Made by a program: the position numbers and the translations under genes. From Candidatus Termititenax aidoneus (GTDB lineage: Bacteria; Margulisbacteria; Termititenacia; Termititenacales; Termititenacaceae), in NCBI GenBank assembly GCA_003864455.1, contig BGZN01000010.1, forward strand, positions 1 to 43,620: a DNA stretch of 43,620 nucleotides, in the 5' to 3' direction. A model generated the notes under the pieces. The model searched no databases. It was not told the DNA's origin and worked only from the letters and a program-made list of their open reading frames with translations. This document shows, piece after piece, positions 32,563 through 40,771 of the stretch. How positions within the stretch are numbered: position 1 is the stretch's first letter; every line of letters begins with the position of its first letter.

Positions 32563-32859
32563 ATGTCTAAAGGGTATATGTACATATTGAAGTGCGCGGA
32601 CGGGACTTACTATGTCGGTAGTACGAATAATCTGGAGTTAAGATTAGCACAACATCGATCTGGTAATGGCGCAAACTATACAAAGAAAAGATTACCGGTA
32701 AAATTAGTTTATTATGAGGAATATCCCCGAACAGATGAAGCGTTTTATCGCGAAAAACAGGTGCAAAAATGGCGCAGGGAGAAAAAAGAGGCTTTGATAA
32801 ACGGGAATCATAAATTGTTGCCAATTCTTGCCTTGGCGTACAAAAACAGGTTGGGATAA
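32563..32859 (+). CDS. Small GIY-YIG endonuclease-like protein (UPF0213/YhbQ type)
   Basis: A 98-residue single-domain protein: [34 protein letters not shown], and [23 protein letters not shown] corresponds to the GIY-YIG motif, with R and E residues in place. Lies between two repeat clusters; function as a nuclease in DNA repair or mobility is unproven. Confidence 0.88.
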   Translation: MSKGYMYILKCADGTYYVGSTNNLELRLAQHRSGNGANYTKKRLPVKLVYYEEYPRTDEAFYREKQVQKWRREKKEALINGNHKLLPILALAYKNRLG

Positions 32860-32894
32860 ATTCACATTTCGCTAAGCGGCGACGGGTGAGCTGA

Positions 32895-33049
32895 AGCGTT
32901 CCCTTCGACAAGCTCAGGGAACGAGAGAGAAAACGCCGCCGGACGCTGAGCCAGTCGAAGCGTCCAAGTTAGTGCGATATGCTCCCTTCGGCAGGCTCAG
33001 GGCAAGCCTTCGGCAGGCTCAGGGCAAGCCTTCGACAAGCTCAGGGAAC
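32895..33049. repeat. Interspersed GACAAGCTCAGGG-type repeat cluster 2
   Basis: At least five partial units (for example 32898-32922, 32985-33005 and 33027-33049), two in near-tandem (cttcggcaggctcagggcaa). It ends 9 bp before the perfect parS site. Confidence 0.85.
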
Positions 33050-33058
33050 GGCAAAGAA

Positions 33059-33074
33059 TGTTTCACGTGAAACA
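33059..33074. promoter_or_regulatory. parS: parS site, perfect consensus
   Basis: TGTTTCACGTGAAACA is the exact 16-bp palindrome bound by chromosomal ParB proteins. It lies about 1.7 kb from parA. Confidence 0.95.
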
Positions 33075-33259
33075 ACTCGATTTGTACAAAATTTATACAC
33101 ACTTCGTTCAATTACAGTTAAACAACCTCCGTTTTCTATAATGTTTTGTTAATTTTTACTTGAAAGGCTTGTTCAGTTAGATTGGACTTTGTCGTTTTTT
33201 CAAAATCTCACGCCCATTGTCAGGCATAGCAAAGACTGTTTTGTGTTTTACTAGCCAGG

Positions 33260-33577
33260 CTATTTAACTACCCGGTATTTCTGGCGGACTTTTTGCACCG
33301 CGCAAACAACATCCTCGGTATATTTACTCAATAGTTTTTGAGAGCGGTCAGAAAACATTTTTTCCGGTTTGAACAATTCATAAACTTCCAGGCGAAAAAC
33401 TTCCGCCAGCTTCAACATGGTTGCCGGAGATACCCATTTTTTGCCGGTCTCCACATCGCTGAGAAAATTCACGGAAAGATTTATGCGTTCCGCCAATTCC
33501 GCCTGCGACCAGCCGGAGCGCTTCCGGCACGATTTAATATTTGCGCCCAAAAGTTTGTACAATTCTTTTTCATTCAT
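33260..33577 (-). CDS. XRE-family repressor of cassette 4
   Basis: A 105-residue protein: NEKELYKLLGANIKSCRKRS, GWSQAELAERINLSVNFLSD, VETGKKWVSPATMLKLAEVF form the helix-turn-helix, followed by a C-terminal tail of about 35 residues that the other cassette regulators lack. The ATG at 33577 follows AAGGAG. It diverges from the fiber gene at 33700. Likely repressor of that gene. Confidence 0.88.
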   Translation of the reverse strand: MNEKELYKLLGANIKSCRKRSGWSQAELAERINLSVNFLSDVETGKKWVSPATMLKLAEVFRLEVYELFKPEKMFSDRSQKLLSKYTEDVVCAVQKVRQKYRVVK

Positions 33578-33622
33578 AATTAGCCTACTCCTTATTGATT
33601 GAAACCATATTATTCTGTTGGC

Positions 33623-33686
33623 TTGACAAACAAACAACAAGCAGTTAGAATAAATATACTTTACGCAATTAGCGTTACAAACTAAC
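33623..33686 (+). promoter_or_regulatory. Promoter and inverted repeats of fiber gene 4
   Basis: TTGACA at 33623-33628 and TAGAAT at 33646-33651 (17-bp spacer) face the fiber gene. Inverted repeats follow: ACGC 33663-33666 with GCGT 33672-33675, and GTTAG 33644-33648 with CTAAC 33682-33686. In this cassette the regulator's start does not overlap the -35 box. Confidence 0.55.
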
Positions 33687-33699
33687 AAGGGGGTATCTT

Positions 33700-34602
33700 A
33701 TGACTATAGCCACAGGTGAACGGATGTACGCGTCCGATATTAATAATCTGATTTTTTTCCCGATAGGAACTATTTTGCAGTTTAGCGGCAGTGAGTACAC
33801 CAGATTAACCAATGCTCGAACGGCAGACAACAAAGTGATTTGGACGCTGTGCAATGGAACAGCCGTTAACGGAATAACCGTTCCAAATTTGGTGGACAAA
33901 TTTTTACGCGGCGCGGCCAGTTCCGGCACAGCTGCCGGCGCAGACAGCCAGAGCGTAACCATAACCTCCGCTAATCTCCCCGCGCATAATCACGGAGTAG
34001 GCTCATTAGCCATGTCTGCACTAACCGCAACTAAACTGCCCGTATCCGGATTGGCCGCATCCGGATTTTCCATATCCGGACAGACCATAAGCGGCCTTAC
34101 GATTGACAATGCTGGCGCGCATACACATACAGTCAGCGGCAACGCGGCGGAAGGCGGTTCACATGACCATACATTTTCCAATGGCTCTGCGGCTTCAGCC
34201 GGAGCGCATACGCATACGTATGAAAAGTCTTTCAGAGTTACTCCATCTGATACAGATAATCATGGCGGCATGAATAATCTTAGATACGAAACAACAGATA
34301 CCTCTTCAGACGGAGCGCACACGCATGCTGTATCAGGCACTATAGCCAATGGCGGAGCACATACTCACACTATTTCCGGCAGCGCGGCAGAGGGCGGCTC
34401 ACATTCGCATGCTGTTAATAGCAGCAACGCGACTATTTCCGGCGGAACTATCACTGGCAGTATTACCGGCGGCACGGTCAGCGGCAACATCGACGCCGGC
34501 GCTATTACCGGCTCGACAGGCAATGCCGGCTCTAGCGCGGCGCTCACTATTAACACTTTGCCGAGTTATTATACTGTGGTCTATATAATGAAAGTGGCTT
34601 AG
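33700..34602 (+). CDS. Phage tail-fiber-tip-like protein 4 (tail collar domain, H-x-H needle)
   Basis: A 300-residue protein whose first 130 residues are almost the same as those of the protein at 1005 (ASDINNLIFFPIGTIL, WTLCNGTAVNGIT, LVDKFLRGAASSG, LPAHNHG). H-x-H motifs are at 96, 141, 155 and 170, then 207, 221 and 235. The motif-free middle at 173-206 (TYEKSFRVTPSDTDNHGG onward) is unique. The return arm SGGTITGSITGGTVSGNIDA and end LPSYYTVVYIMKVA again match protein 1. So nearly identical arms carry different tips. The ribosome site is GGGGG at 33689-33693. Confidence 0.85.
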   Translation: MTIATGERMYASDINNLIFFPIGTILQFSGSEYTRLTNARTADNKVIWTLCNGTAVNGITVPNLVDKFLRGAASSGTAAGADSQSVTITSANLPAHNHGVGSLAMSALTATKLPVSGLAASGFSISGQTISGLTIDNAGAHTHTVSGNAAEGGSHDHTFSNGSAASAGAHTHTYEKSFRVTPSDTDNHGGMNNLRYETTDTSSDGAHTHAVSGTIANGGAHTHTISGSAAEGGSHSHAVNSSNATISGGTITGSITGGTVSGNIDAGAITGSTGNAGSSAALTINTLPSYYTVVYIMKVA

Positions 34603-34616
34603 CCGCTTGCTCCAAT

Positions 34617-36002
34617 TTAATCCGGCAAAGGTTTAATTTGTTTCTCATAAATGCGCGCAAACAAAAACAAGCTAAACAACAGCGCGGCCACACCGGAGAT
34701 CGGCGACGACCACCAGACCAGCGCCAGGACACCCGTAAGCGACAGCAGCCAGACCGAGAGCAGCAGCACACCCAGACGGCACGCCGTCGCCAGAAAACTT
34801 TCCAGTCCGTGCCCCAGAGCCTGAAAAACCGAATTTAAAATAATGCCCAGGGCAAAGAACACATAAGCGCCGCTGACAATCCGAAAAGCCGGCGCGCCGA
34901 TCAGCAGCATTTGTTCGGTCGCATTAAAAATCAGCAGGAGCTTTTCCGCAAAGAACTGGAATAGCAGCGTACCCAGCAGCATAATGCCAAGCGCGTAAAG
35001 GCAGCCCAGCTTCAGAACGCGCAGCATGCGGCGTTTATTTTTGGCGCCGAAATTATAGGCTACAATCGGGATCAGCGCGTTGTTCAGGCCAAAAACTGGC
35101 ATAAAAACAAAACTCTCCAGACCAAAATAAGCGCCCAGCACTGCCACCGCCGTGGATGCCTCGGCCATGCCCATCAAAATCCTGTTCTGCCCGTAGACAG
35201 TCAGCGAAAGCAGCGTGCCCATCAAAATCGCCGGCACACCGACCGTGCAAATTTTGCGGATAACCGCCGGGTCGGGACGGAAACCGCGGAAAGAAAAATT
35301 TATCTCTTTGTTTTTGGTCAGATTGAAATACAACGCGAGCGCGCAGGCCGAGCCCTCGCCGAGCACCGTCGCCACCGCCGCGCCTTTCACGCCCATGGCC
35401 GGACAGCCCAGCAGACCGAAAATCATTATCGGATCGAGGATAATGTTCACGACCGCGCCGACGATCTGCGAAATCATCTGATAAAAAGCTTTACCGGTGG
35501 ACATGAGCAGTCTCTCTAAAACCACCTGCCCGACCAGCGTCGCCGAAAAAAGACAGACGAGGGAGAGATACTCCTGGCCGTATTGCAGCAACGCGCCGGA
35601 AACGTTTTGCGAGCGAAAATAAATTTCCGTACCCCAGCCGCCAAAAACCATAAAAATGACGGCCGCCAGGCCTGCCAGAAAAAGCCCGTTTTGCGCGGAC
35701 TTATTTACCTGCGCAAAATCCCGTTCGCCGAGACTTTTGGACAGCAGCGCGTTAATACCCACGCCGATGCCGACCGCGACCTGCAGCATCAGCATCTGCG
35801 CCGGAAAAGTCAGCGAGACCGCGGCAAATGCGTCCTCGCCCAGACGCGCCACAAAGATACGGTCGACAATGTTGTACAGCGACTGCACGAACATCGCGAA
35901 CATCATCGGCAAGGCCATGCCCAGCAACAGGCGGTTAATCGGCTGTGTACCCATTTTGTTCTGCTGCGGAAGCGCTTCATTAATCTCAATTGTTTCGGTC
36001 AT
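34617..36002 (-). CDS. MATE-family multidrug/toxin exporter
   Basis: A 461-residue protein with about 12 membrane segments: PINRLLLGMALPMMFAMFVQ at the start, LYNIVDRIFVARLGEDAFAA, NALLSKSLGERD and, after the middle, the second matching half (GMGLNNALIPIVAYNFGAKN region, read LNNALIPIVAYNFGAKNKRR). It exports cations, drugs or metabolites by Na+ or H+ antiport. Convergent with fiber gene 4. Confidence 0.93.
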   Translation of the reverse strand: MTETIEINEALPQQNKMGTQPINRLLLGMALPMMFAMFVQSLYNIVDRIFVARLGEDAFAAVSLTFPAQMLMLQVAVGIGVGINALLSKSLGERDFAQVNKSAQNGLFLAGLAAVIFMVFGGWGTEIYFRSQNVSGALLQYGQEYLSLVCLFSATLVGQVVLERLLMSTGKAFYQMISQIVGAVVNIILDPIMIFGLLGCPAMGVKGAAVATVLGEGSACALALYFNLTKNKEINFSFRGFRPDPAVIRKICTVGVPAILMGTLLSLTVYGQNRILMGMAEASTAVAVLGAYFGLESFVFMPVFGLNNALIPIVAYNFGAKNKRRMLRVLKLGCLYALGIMLLGTLLFQFFAEKLLLIFNATEQMLLIGAPAFRIVSGAYVFFALGIILNSVFQALGHGLESFLATACRLGVLLLSVWLLSLTGVLALVWWSSPISGVAALLFSLFLFARIYEKQIKPLPD

Positions 36003-36027
36003 AAGTTTCTCTTGTTTCTCCGCATAA

Positions 36028-36615
36028 TTATTGTTTCACATAAATAATTATCGCCCTGTCCATCTCCGCCAATTTATATTTAGCCACATCCAGCAGGGAC
36101 AGGCCGTTTTTCGCCGCGGCGCGCTTGGCGGTGGAGATTTCCGTTTCCACATTTTTGGCTTTCATGAACAAAGCTTTGCCGCCGGTCCGCAAAAACGGCG
36201 CGGCAAATTGTATCAGCTCTTCGATTCCCGCAACAGCCCGCGCCGCGACAAAATCATACCGGCCTTTATGTTCTTTTTGCTGGCTTAATTTCTCCGCGCG
36301 GCCCCAGACCGCCGCGGCATTCGGCAAAGGCAGCGCGTCAATGACCGACTGCACATATTTTATTTTTTTCAGGGTCGCGTCGTTGAGTGTAACCTGCAAT
36401 TCTGGACGTTCTATCGCCAGCGGAATACCCGGATAGCCTGCGCCGGCGCCAAGGTCAAATAGACGGGCGGTTCGTGCGTTATCGATAATTGGCAATAAGG
36501 CCAGCGAGTCCTCGATATGTTTCAAATAAAAATCCTCCCGCGAGGAAATTCGCGTGATATTCGTGTGCGCGTTATATGCGGTTTGCAGCGCAAAAAGTTT
36601 TTCGTAAACAGTCAT
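36028..36615 (-). CDS. rsmG: RsmG 16S rRNA (guanine-N7) methyltransferase
   Basis: A 195-residue methyltransferase: HIEDSLALLPII, the SAM loop LFDLGAGAGYPGIPLAIERP, KKIKYVQSVIDAL and VAARAVAGIEELIQFAAPFL. It methylates G527 of 16S rRNA (E. coli numbering). It is normally next to mnmG, as here, though a small gene on the other strand has been inserted between them. Confidence 0.95.
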   Translation of the reverse strand: MTVYEKLFALQTAYNAHTNITRISSREDFYLKHIEDSLALLPIIDNARTARLFDLGAGAGYPGIPLAIERPELQVTLNDATLKKIKYVQSVIDALPLPNAAAVWGRAEKLSQQKEHKGRYDFVAARAVAGIEELIQFAAPFLRTGGKALFMKAKNVETEISTAKRAAAKNGLSLLDVAKYKLAEMDRAIIIYVKQ

Positions 36616-36707
36616 CTTTTTATCCTAGCACATCTTTGGCCAAAGATTGCCAGAAACAGCAGCTCAAGCTAAAATGCAAATATCAAGCAGTGTTCAAGGG
36701 GGTAGTT

Positions 36708-36914
36708 ATGCAGGAAAAACTGCTGGCCGGTTTATTGTTCTCTGAAAATTGTCTGCGTGTCAATGATTTTTGTCGGTCCTTGCTGTCTGAAGCAAAAACC
36801 GAAGGACAAAGTCTGAAACGGGCTTTCAATGGCGTATTGTTCACCGCGACTCCTCTCGACAACCTTGAAGATTTGCTCGAATACTATTGGACTGAAATCA
36901 AAAACCGGGACTAG
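36708..36914 (+). CDS. Small hypothetical protein
   Basis: A 68-residue protein: MQEKLLAGLLFSENCLRVND, FCRSLLSEAKTEGQSLKRAF, LEDLLEYYWTEIKNRD. It is likely helical. The ribosome site is a GGGGG run (36698-36702). Its end overlaps the end of mnmG by 17 bp on the opposite strand. No family recognised. Confidence 0.55.
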   Translation: MQEKLLAGLLFSENCLRVNDFCRSLLSEAKTEGQSLKRAFNGVLFTATPLDNLEDLLEYYWTEIKNRD

Positions 36915-38790
36915 TAATTCCCGGATTTGTTTTTAGCAGACGGCGCAGCCACACCAGCAGTATTGAAATATCCGCCGGATTAACACCAGCGATACGAGAA
37001 GCCTGCCCGACTGTTTCCGGCCGGACTTTTTTAAGCTTCTCGCGCGCTTCCTGGCGCAAACCAATAATGGCGTCATAGTCCAATTCCGGCGGGATTTTTT
37101 TCTTTTCCGCATCTTGCGCATAACGGATTTGTTGTTCTACCTCCGTCAAATAGGCCGAATACTTAACTTCTATCTCTAATTTTTCAGCTTCCGCGCTACT
37201 TAACACTGTGGAAAAACCGAGTTCTTTTAAGCTTAACAAAGAAATTTTCTGCCTTCTTAATAGTTCAGCTCCGCTTGACGGCTTCGTTAATTTTTCGCCT
37301 AAACTCAACAAAAACTCTGTGTTTTTCTTGTTCGGTAATACTTTAAATTCGGCTAGTCTGATTTTTTCCGCCTCTATTTTTTCACGCGAATGTTTGAATT
37401 TTTGGTGTCTCTGCGCGGAAATTAAGCCTGCTGCGCGGCCTTTTTCCAGTAATCTATCTTCGGCATTGTCCTGACGCAAAAAAAGCCGGTACTCCGAACG
37501 CGAGGTCATCATGCGGTATGGTTCGCGTATTTCCTTAGTAATCAGGTCGTCGATAAGCGTGCCGGTATAGCTTTCCTCTCTGGTCAGACAAAACGGCCCC
37601 TGTCCGCAGACAAAACGCGCGGCGTTAATGCCGGCAATCAAGCCCTGCGCGGCGGCTTCTTCATAACCCGAAGTGCCGTTGATCTGTCCGGCCGCAAAAA
37701 TTCCCGTAAATTCACGTAATTTCAAGCTGCGCGTTAACTGTTCTGGGTAAATAAAATCATAGGCGACAGCATAACCCGGCCGCATGATTTCCACATTTTC
37801 CAGTCCGGGTATTGTCCGCAAGACTTTGAGCTGGACATCGTAGGGCAGCGAAGTCGAAAAGCCCTGCACATACATCTCGTTGGTGTCCGCGCTTTCCGGT
37901 TCAATAAAAAGATGATGGCTGTCCTTGTCCGCGAAGCGCACAACCTTGTCTTCGATAGACGGACAGTAGCGCGGCCCGACGGCGTTGATCATGCCCTGAT
38001 ACAGCGGCGAGCGGTCTAGATTGGCGCGGATCATTTCATGCGAGCGGGGGTTGGTACGCGCCAGATAGCAAGGCTGCTGCGGCCGCAAACTGCCCTCTGT
38101 CTCAAAAGAAAAAAAGTGTTTTTCTTCCAGTCCCGGCTCCTCCTGGAGTTTCGTAAAATCGATTGTGCGGCGGTCAAGGCGCGGCGTAGTGCCGGTTTTT
38201 AAGCGGCCAGTGCGTATGCCGTGCGCATTTAATGAAGCCGTCAGCGCGTCAGCGGGAAATTCGCCCAGCCGACCGGCCGGCGTGGACTCCAGTCCGATAA
38301 AAATTTCGCCGCGCAAAAAAGTGCCCGTTGTCAAAATCACCGCGCGCGCGTAATACTCAAAACCCATTTTGGTCTTCACGCCCTGAAAAATCCGGCCGGC
38401 CAAAATCAATTCCGTAACTTCGGCCTGTTTCACGTCAAGCCGCGGCGTATTTTCCGCCAGCTTTTTCATGTAACGCATATACCCGGCGCGGTCGGACTGC
38501 GCGCGCAGGGAATGCACCGCGGGGCCCTTGGAGAGATTGAGCATTTTCAATTGCAGAAAAGTCGCGTCAGCCGCGCGCGCCATCTCGCCGCCCAGCGCGT
38601 CGATCTCGCGGACGAGCTGCGATTTACCCGGGCCGCCAATCGCGGGATTGCAGGACATTTTGCCAATCGTGTCGAGATTGAGCGTGAGCAGAAGCGTGTC
38701 CAAACCCAGGCGCGCGCAGGACAGCGCGGCCTCAAGACCGGCGTGTCCGGCGCCCACTACGAGCACCGCGTATTCTTTAGCATATTTCAT
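36898..38790 (-). CDS. mnmG: MnmG (GidA) tRNA modification enzyme
   Basis: A 630-residue flavoprotein. The FAD loop VVGAGHAGLEAALSCARLGL, NPAIGGPGKSQLVREIDALG, PRYCPSIEDKVVRFADKDSH, and FAAGQINGTSGYEEAAAQGL are diagnostic. The C-terminal helical domain binds MnmE (23743-25074). The pair makes carboxymethylaminomethyl-U34. The stretch 37060-37450 (C-terminal linker) is more AT-rich than the remainder. Confidence 0.97.
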   Translation of the reverse strand: MKYAKEYAVLVVGAGHAGLEAALSCARLGLDTLLLTLNLDTIGKMSCNPAIGGPGKSQLVREIDALGGEMARAADATFLQLKMLNLSKGPAVHSLRAQSDRAGYMRYMKKLAENTPRLDVKQAEVTELILAGRIFQGVKTKMGFEYYARAVILTTGTFLRGEIFIGLESTPAGRLGEFPADALTASLNAHGIRTGRLKTGTTPRLDRRTIDFTKLQEEPGLEEKHFFSFETEGSLRPQQPCYLARTNPRSHEMIRANLDRSPLYQGMINAVGPRYCPSIEDKVVRFADKDSHHLFIEPESADTNEMYVQGFSTSLPYDVQLKVLRTIPGLENVEIMRPGYAVAYDFIYPEQLTRSLKLREFTGIFAAGQINGTSGYEEAAAQGLIAGINAARFVCGQGPFCLTREESYTGTLIDDLITKEIREPYRMMTSRSEYRLFLRQDNAEDRLLEKGRAAGLISAQRHQKFKHSREKIEAEKIRLAEFKVLPNKKNTEFLLSLGEKLTKPSSGAELLRRQKISLLSLKELGFSTVLSSAEAEKLEIEVKYSAYLTEVEQQIRYAQDAEKKKIPPELDYDAIIGLRQEAREKLKKVRPETVGQASRIAGVNPADISILLVWLRRLLKTNPGITSPGF

Positions 38791-38815
38791 AGAAAGAAAA
38801 TTCTAGCACAGGTCG

Positions 38816-38863
38816 AAAACCCCGTGTTCATCCTGCAGCAAATCAGGACAAACCCGGGGTTTT
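38816..38863 (-). terminator. Possible terminator between ssb and mnmG
   Basis: Arms AAAACCCCG (38816-38824) and CGGGGTTTT (38855-38863) enclose a 30-nt loop that has its own CCTG/CAGG pairing. U-runs flank on both sides, so it could work in either direction. It lies just downstream of the ssb stop. Confidence 0.55.
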
Positions 38864-38879
38864 AATTTTACGGCTTTTT

Positions 38880-39260
38880 TTACGCCGCCTTTTTCCTGGC
38901 TTTAACTTCTTTTTTGTCTTCCGCCGCGACTTTGGCCTGCCGGTATTCCAAAATGTTCACGCTGTCCGCGATGATCTCCGTGATCCATTTCGTCTCCGCG
39001 CCGGCCGCGTACGAACGCGACTGAATGCGTCCGCTGACCAAAACCAGACAGCCTTTTTGAATATAGTCGTGGCAAATTTCCGCGAGCTTGCCCCAGGCGA
39101 CCACATTCAAAAAGTCCGTCGGGTGTTTGCCCTCCGCGTCTTTGTACGGCCGGTCGACCGCCAGCGCGAACTGCACCCGTGCATTGGCATTGCCGGTGTC
39201 CTTGAAATCCGGATCCCGCACCGCGCGGCCAATCAGCGTTACGTTGTTGTAGCTTTTCAT
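38880..39260 (-). CDS. ssb: Single-stranded DNA-binding protein (copy 1, no acidic tip)
   Basis: A 126-residue OB-fold protein: NVTLIGRAVRDPDFKDTGNA, FLNVVAWGKLAEICHDYIQK, GCLVLVSGRIQSRSY. It lacks the acidic DDxxPF C-terminal tip and ends in a lysine/alanine-rich tail (KKEVKARKKAA), so it probably does not recruit the usual SSB partners. GGAGGTG precedes the ATG. Confidence 0.9.
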   Translation of the reverse strand: MKSYNNVTLIGRAVRDPDFKDTGNANARVQFALAVDRPYKDAEGKHPTDFLNVVAWGKLAEICHDYIQKGCLVLVSGRIQSRSYAAGAETKWITEIIADSVNILEYRQAKVAAEDKKEVKARKKAA

Positions 39261-39305
39261 ATTTCACCTCCCGTATTTTTATTTGTCCTGCTAAAGACAT
39301 TCCCA

Positions 39306-39334
39306 AATATAGCAATTTAGCAAAATTTTGTCAA
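39306..39334 (-). promoter_or_regulatory. Promoter of ssb copy 1
   Basis: Minus-strand TTGACA (39334-39329) and TATATT (39311-39306) are separated by 17 bp, 45 bp before the ssb ATG. Confidence 0.6.
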
Positions 39335-39435
39335 GTTTTATATTTTAGATTATTTTTCCACTTTTTCTGACATTATGCCAAGCGACGGTTTTGGGGAATA
39401 TTTCGATGTCTTGCGGTGGCTGATGTTTGGACAGA

Positions 39436-39692
39436 AAGCCGGCGGTCATCGAGCGTAGACCCGAAAGGAGCGAAGCCGAGATATCGAACCGTCGAAGTCC
39501 GGTGGTTGAGCTTGGGACGGTGAGCCTGGGACGGTGAGCTTGTCGAACCGCTGAACCGTCGAAGTCCGGCGGCTGGGCTTCGGACGGTGAGCTTGTCGAA
39601 CCGCCGAACCGTCGAAGCCTGGTGGCTGCGCTTGGGACGGTGAGCCTGGGACGGTGAGCCTGTCGAACCGCTGAACCGTCGAAGCCACTGTA
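39436..39692. repeat. Interspersed repeat cluster 3 (GGTGAGCTTGTCGAACCG type)
   Basis: Multiple units of gacggtgagcttgtcgaacc and gctgaaccgtcgaagtccgg in an irregular tandem. Open frames across this stretch are low-complexity readings of the repeat, not genes. The flanks (39335-39435, 39693-39822) show no gene. It belongs to the same general family as clusters 1 and 2, but with a different sub-unit. Confidence 0.88.
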
Positions 39693-39822
39693 TGCCGGTC
39701 ATTTCGGCAGGCCCAATGACCGAATTATTCTCTTAATGAAACAAAATCTTCCACGGAAAACTTTTTTGTTGCACCACTTAACACAACAAAATTCGCTGTT
39801 TAATCTTTACTTAACAAGGCTT

Positions 39823-40752
39823 TTATTGGTTTAAAGCTTTAATTATGCCAGATATAGTATCTACATCTGTGGGCAGGCCGAGTTTTCGGCAGTTTATTGT
39901 GTCATAAACAAAATTTTTGTATTTTAAACAATATCTGTCCCAGGTATGTTTTTTCAGCAGCCAGGCCAAAAACTGAAGTATAACCATTGGTACGCGTATT
40001 TGGAATAAGGGTTTTTGTCCGTAACAGGCCGCGATTTGTTTCAAAAACTCACCGACAGTCAGCGGCTGATTGCCAAAGACATATTCGCGTTCTCCCCGGT
40101 CATTTTCCAGCAGGTATTTGGTCAAACGGGCAATGTCCGCGCAATGAATAAACTGAAACCTAACGCCCTGCGTAAAATATTTAAGCCAGCGAATCATTTT
40201 GATCACCGAGGGAATGCCGGACGCCGCGTGTGAAATGGGGTGCGTGCTGTCGCCGCCGTACACCCAGGTTGGAAAAATCGTGATTATCTTTTCACGCAGC
40301 TTATTGTACTGCAGCATTTTGTGCGTCAAAAATTTGCTGCGAATATAATTCGTACCGACCTCGCGTATAGCCTGGATCGGCCGATGCTCTCTATCGAGAA
40401 TCGACGCCGTCGAAAAATAAAGGACTTTTTTTATTCTCTGCGGATCGAGCCGGCGCAGCGTGCGAAAAACTGGATAGACATTGACACGCCACGGCTCGCG
40501 ATAGCCGCCCCAGCAGGTAGCTATCCAGACCAGATAGTCCATTTTTTGCAGCAGCTCTTTTTGCCGGTGCAGATCGCGCAAATCCAGCGGCAAAACTGTA
40601 ACATTTGAAAATTGTTTTAAATCGCGGCGCAGTCTGGCCGGATCGCGCAGGACGAGATAAAGCTGATAGCGCGGATCATTGGCCAGCAAATCAAACAAAT
40701 AATGCCCGACGCTGCCGGAAATACCTGTGATTAAAATATTTTGCGCGGTCAT
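39823..40752 (-). CDS. NAD(P)-dependent epimerase/dehydratase family protein
   Basis: A 309-residue extended short-chain dehydrogenase: the NAD loop ILITGISGSVGHYLF, the VLYFSTASILD block and, in place of the usual YxxxK, NYIRSKFLTHKML with tyrosine and lysine in the right spacing (YIRSK). FPTWVYGGDST and FIHCADIARL are typical. Substrate is unknown; nucleotide sugar is likely. The start at 40752 is chosen since a longer frame overlaps rplI. Confidence 0.82.
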   Translation of the reverse strand: MTAQNILITGISGSVGHYLFDLLANDPRYQLYLVLRDPARLRRDLKQFSNVTVLPLDLRDLHRQKELLQKMDYLVWIATCWGGYREPWRVNVYPVFRTLRRLDPQRIKKVLYFSTASILDREHRPIQAIREVGTNYIRSKFLTHKMLQYNKLREKIITIFPTWVYGGDSTHPISHAASGIPSVIKMIRWLKYFTQGVRFQFIHCADIARLTKYLLENDRGEREYVFGNQPLTVGEFLKQIAACYGQKPLFQIRVPMVILQFLAWLLKKHTWDRYCLKYKNFVYDTINCRKLGLPTDVDTISGIIKALNQ

Positions 40753-40771
40753 CTGGTTTAGTGCTGAAGCG

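Noticed and set aside
32890-33050. CRISPR array
   Set aside because: Units are irregular in length and spacing, occur in both orientations and lack unique spacers or cas genes.
38426-38441. Third parS-like sequence, TGTTTCACGTCAAGCC, inside mnmG
   Set aside because: Three mismatches in the right half and it encodes ordinary MnmG residues; too weak without binding data.
39373-39702. Overlapping minus-strand frames in the repeat block
   Set aside because: Translations are tandem readings of the repeat (RFDKLTV and similar) with no ribosome site.
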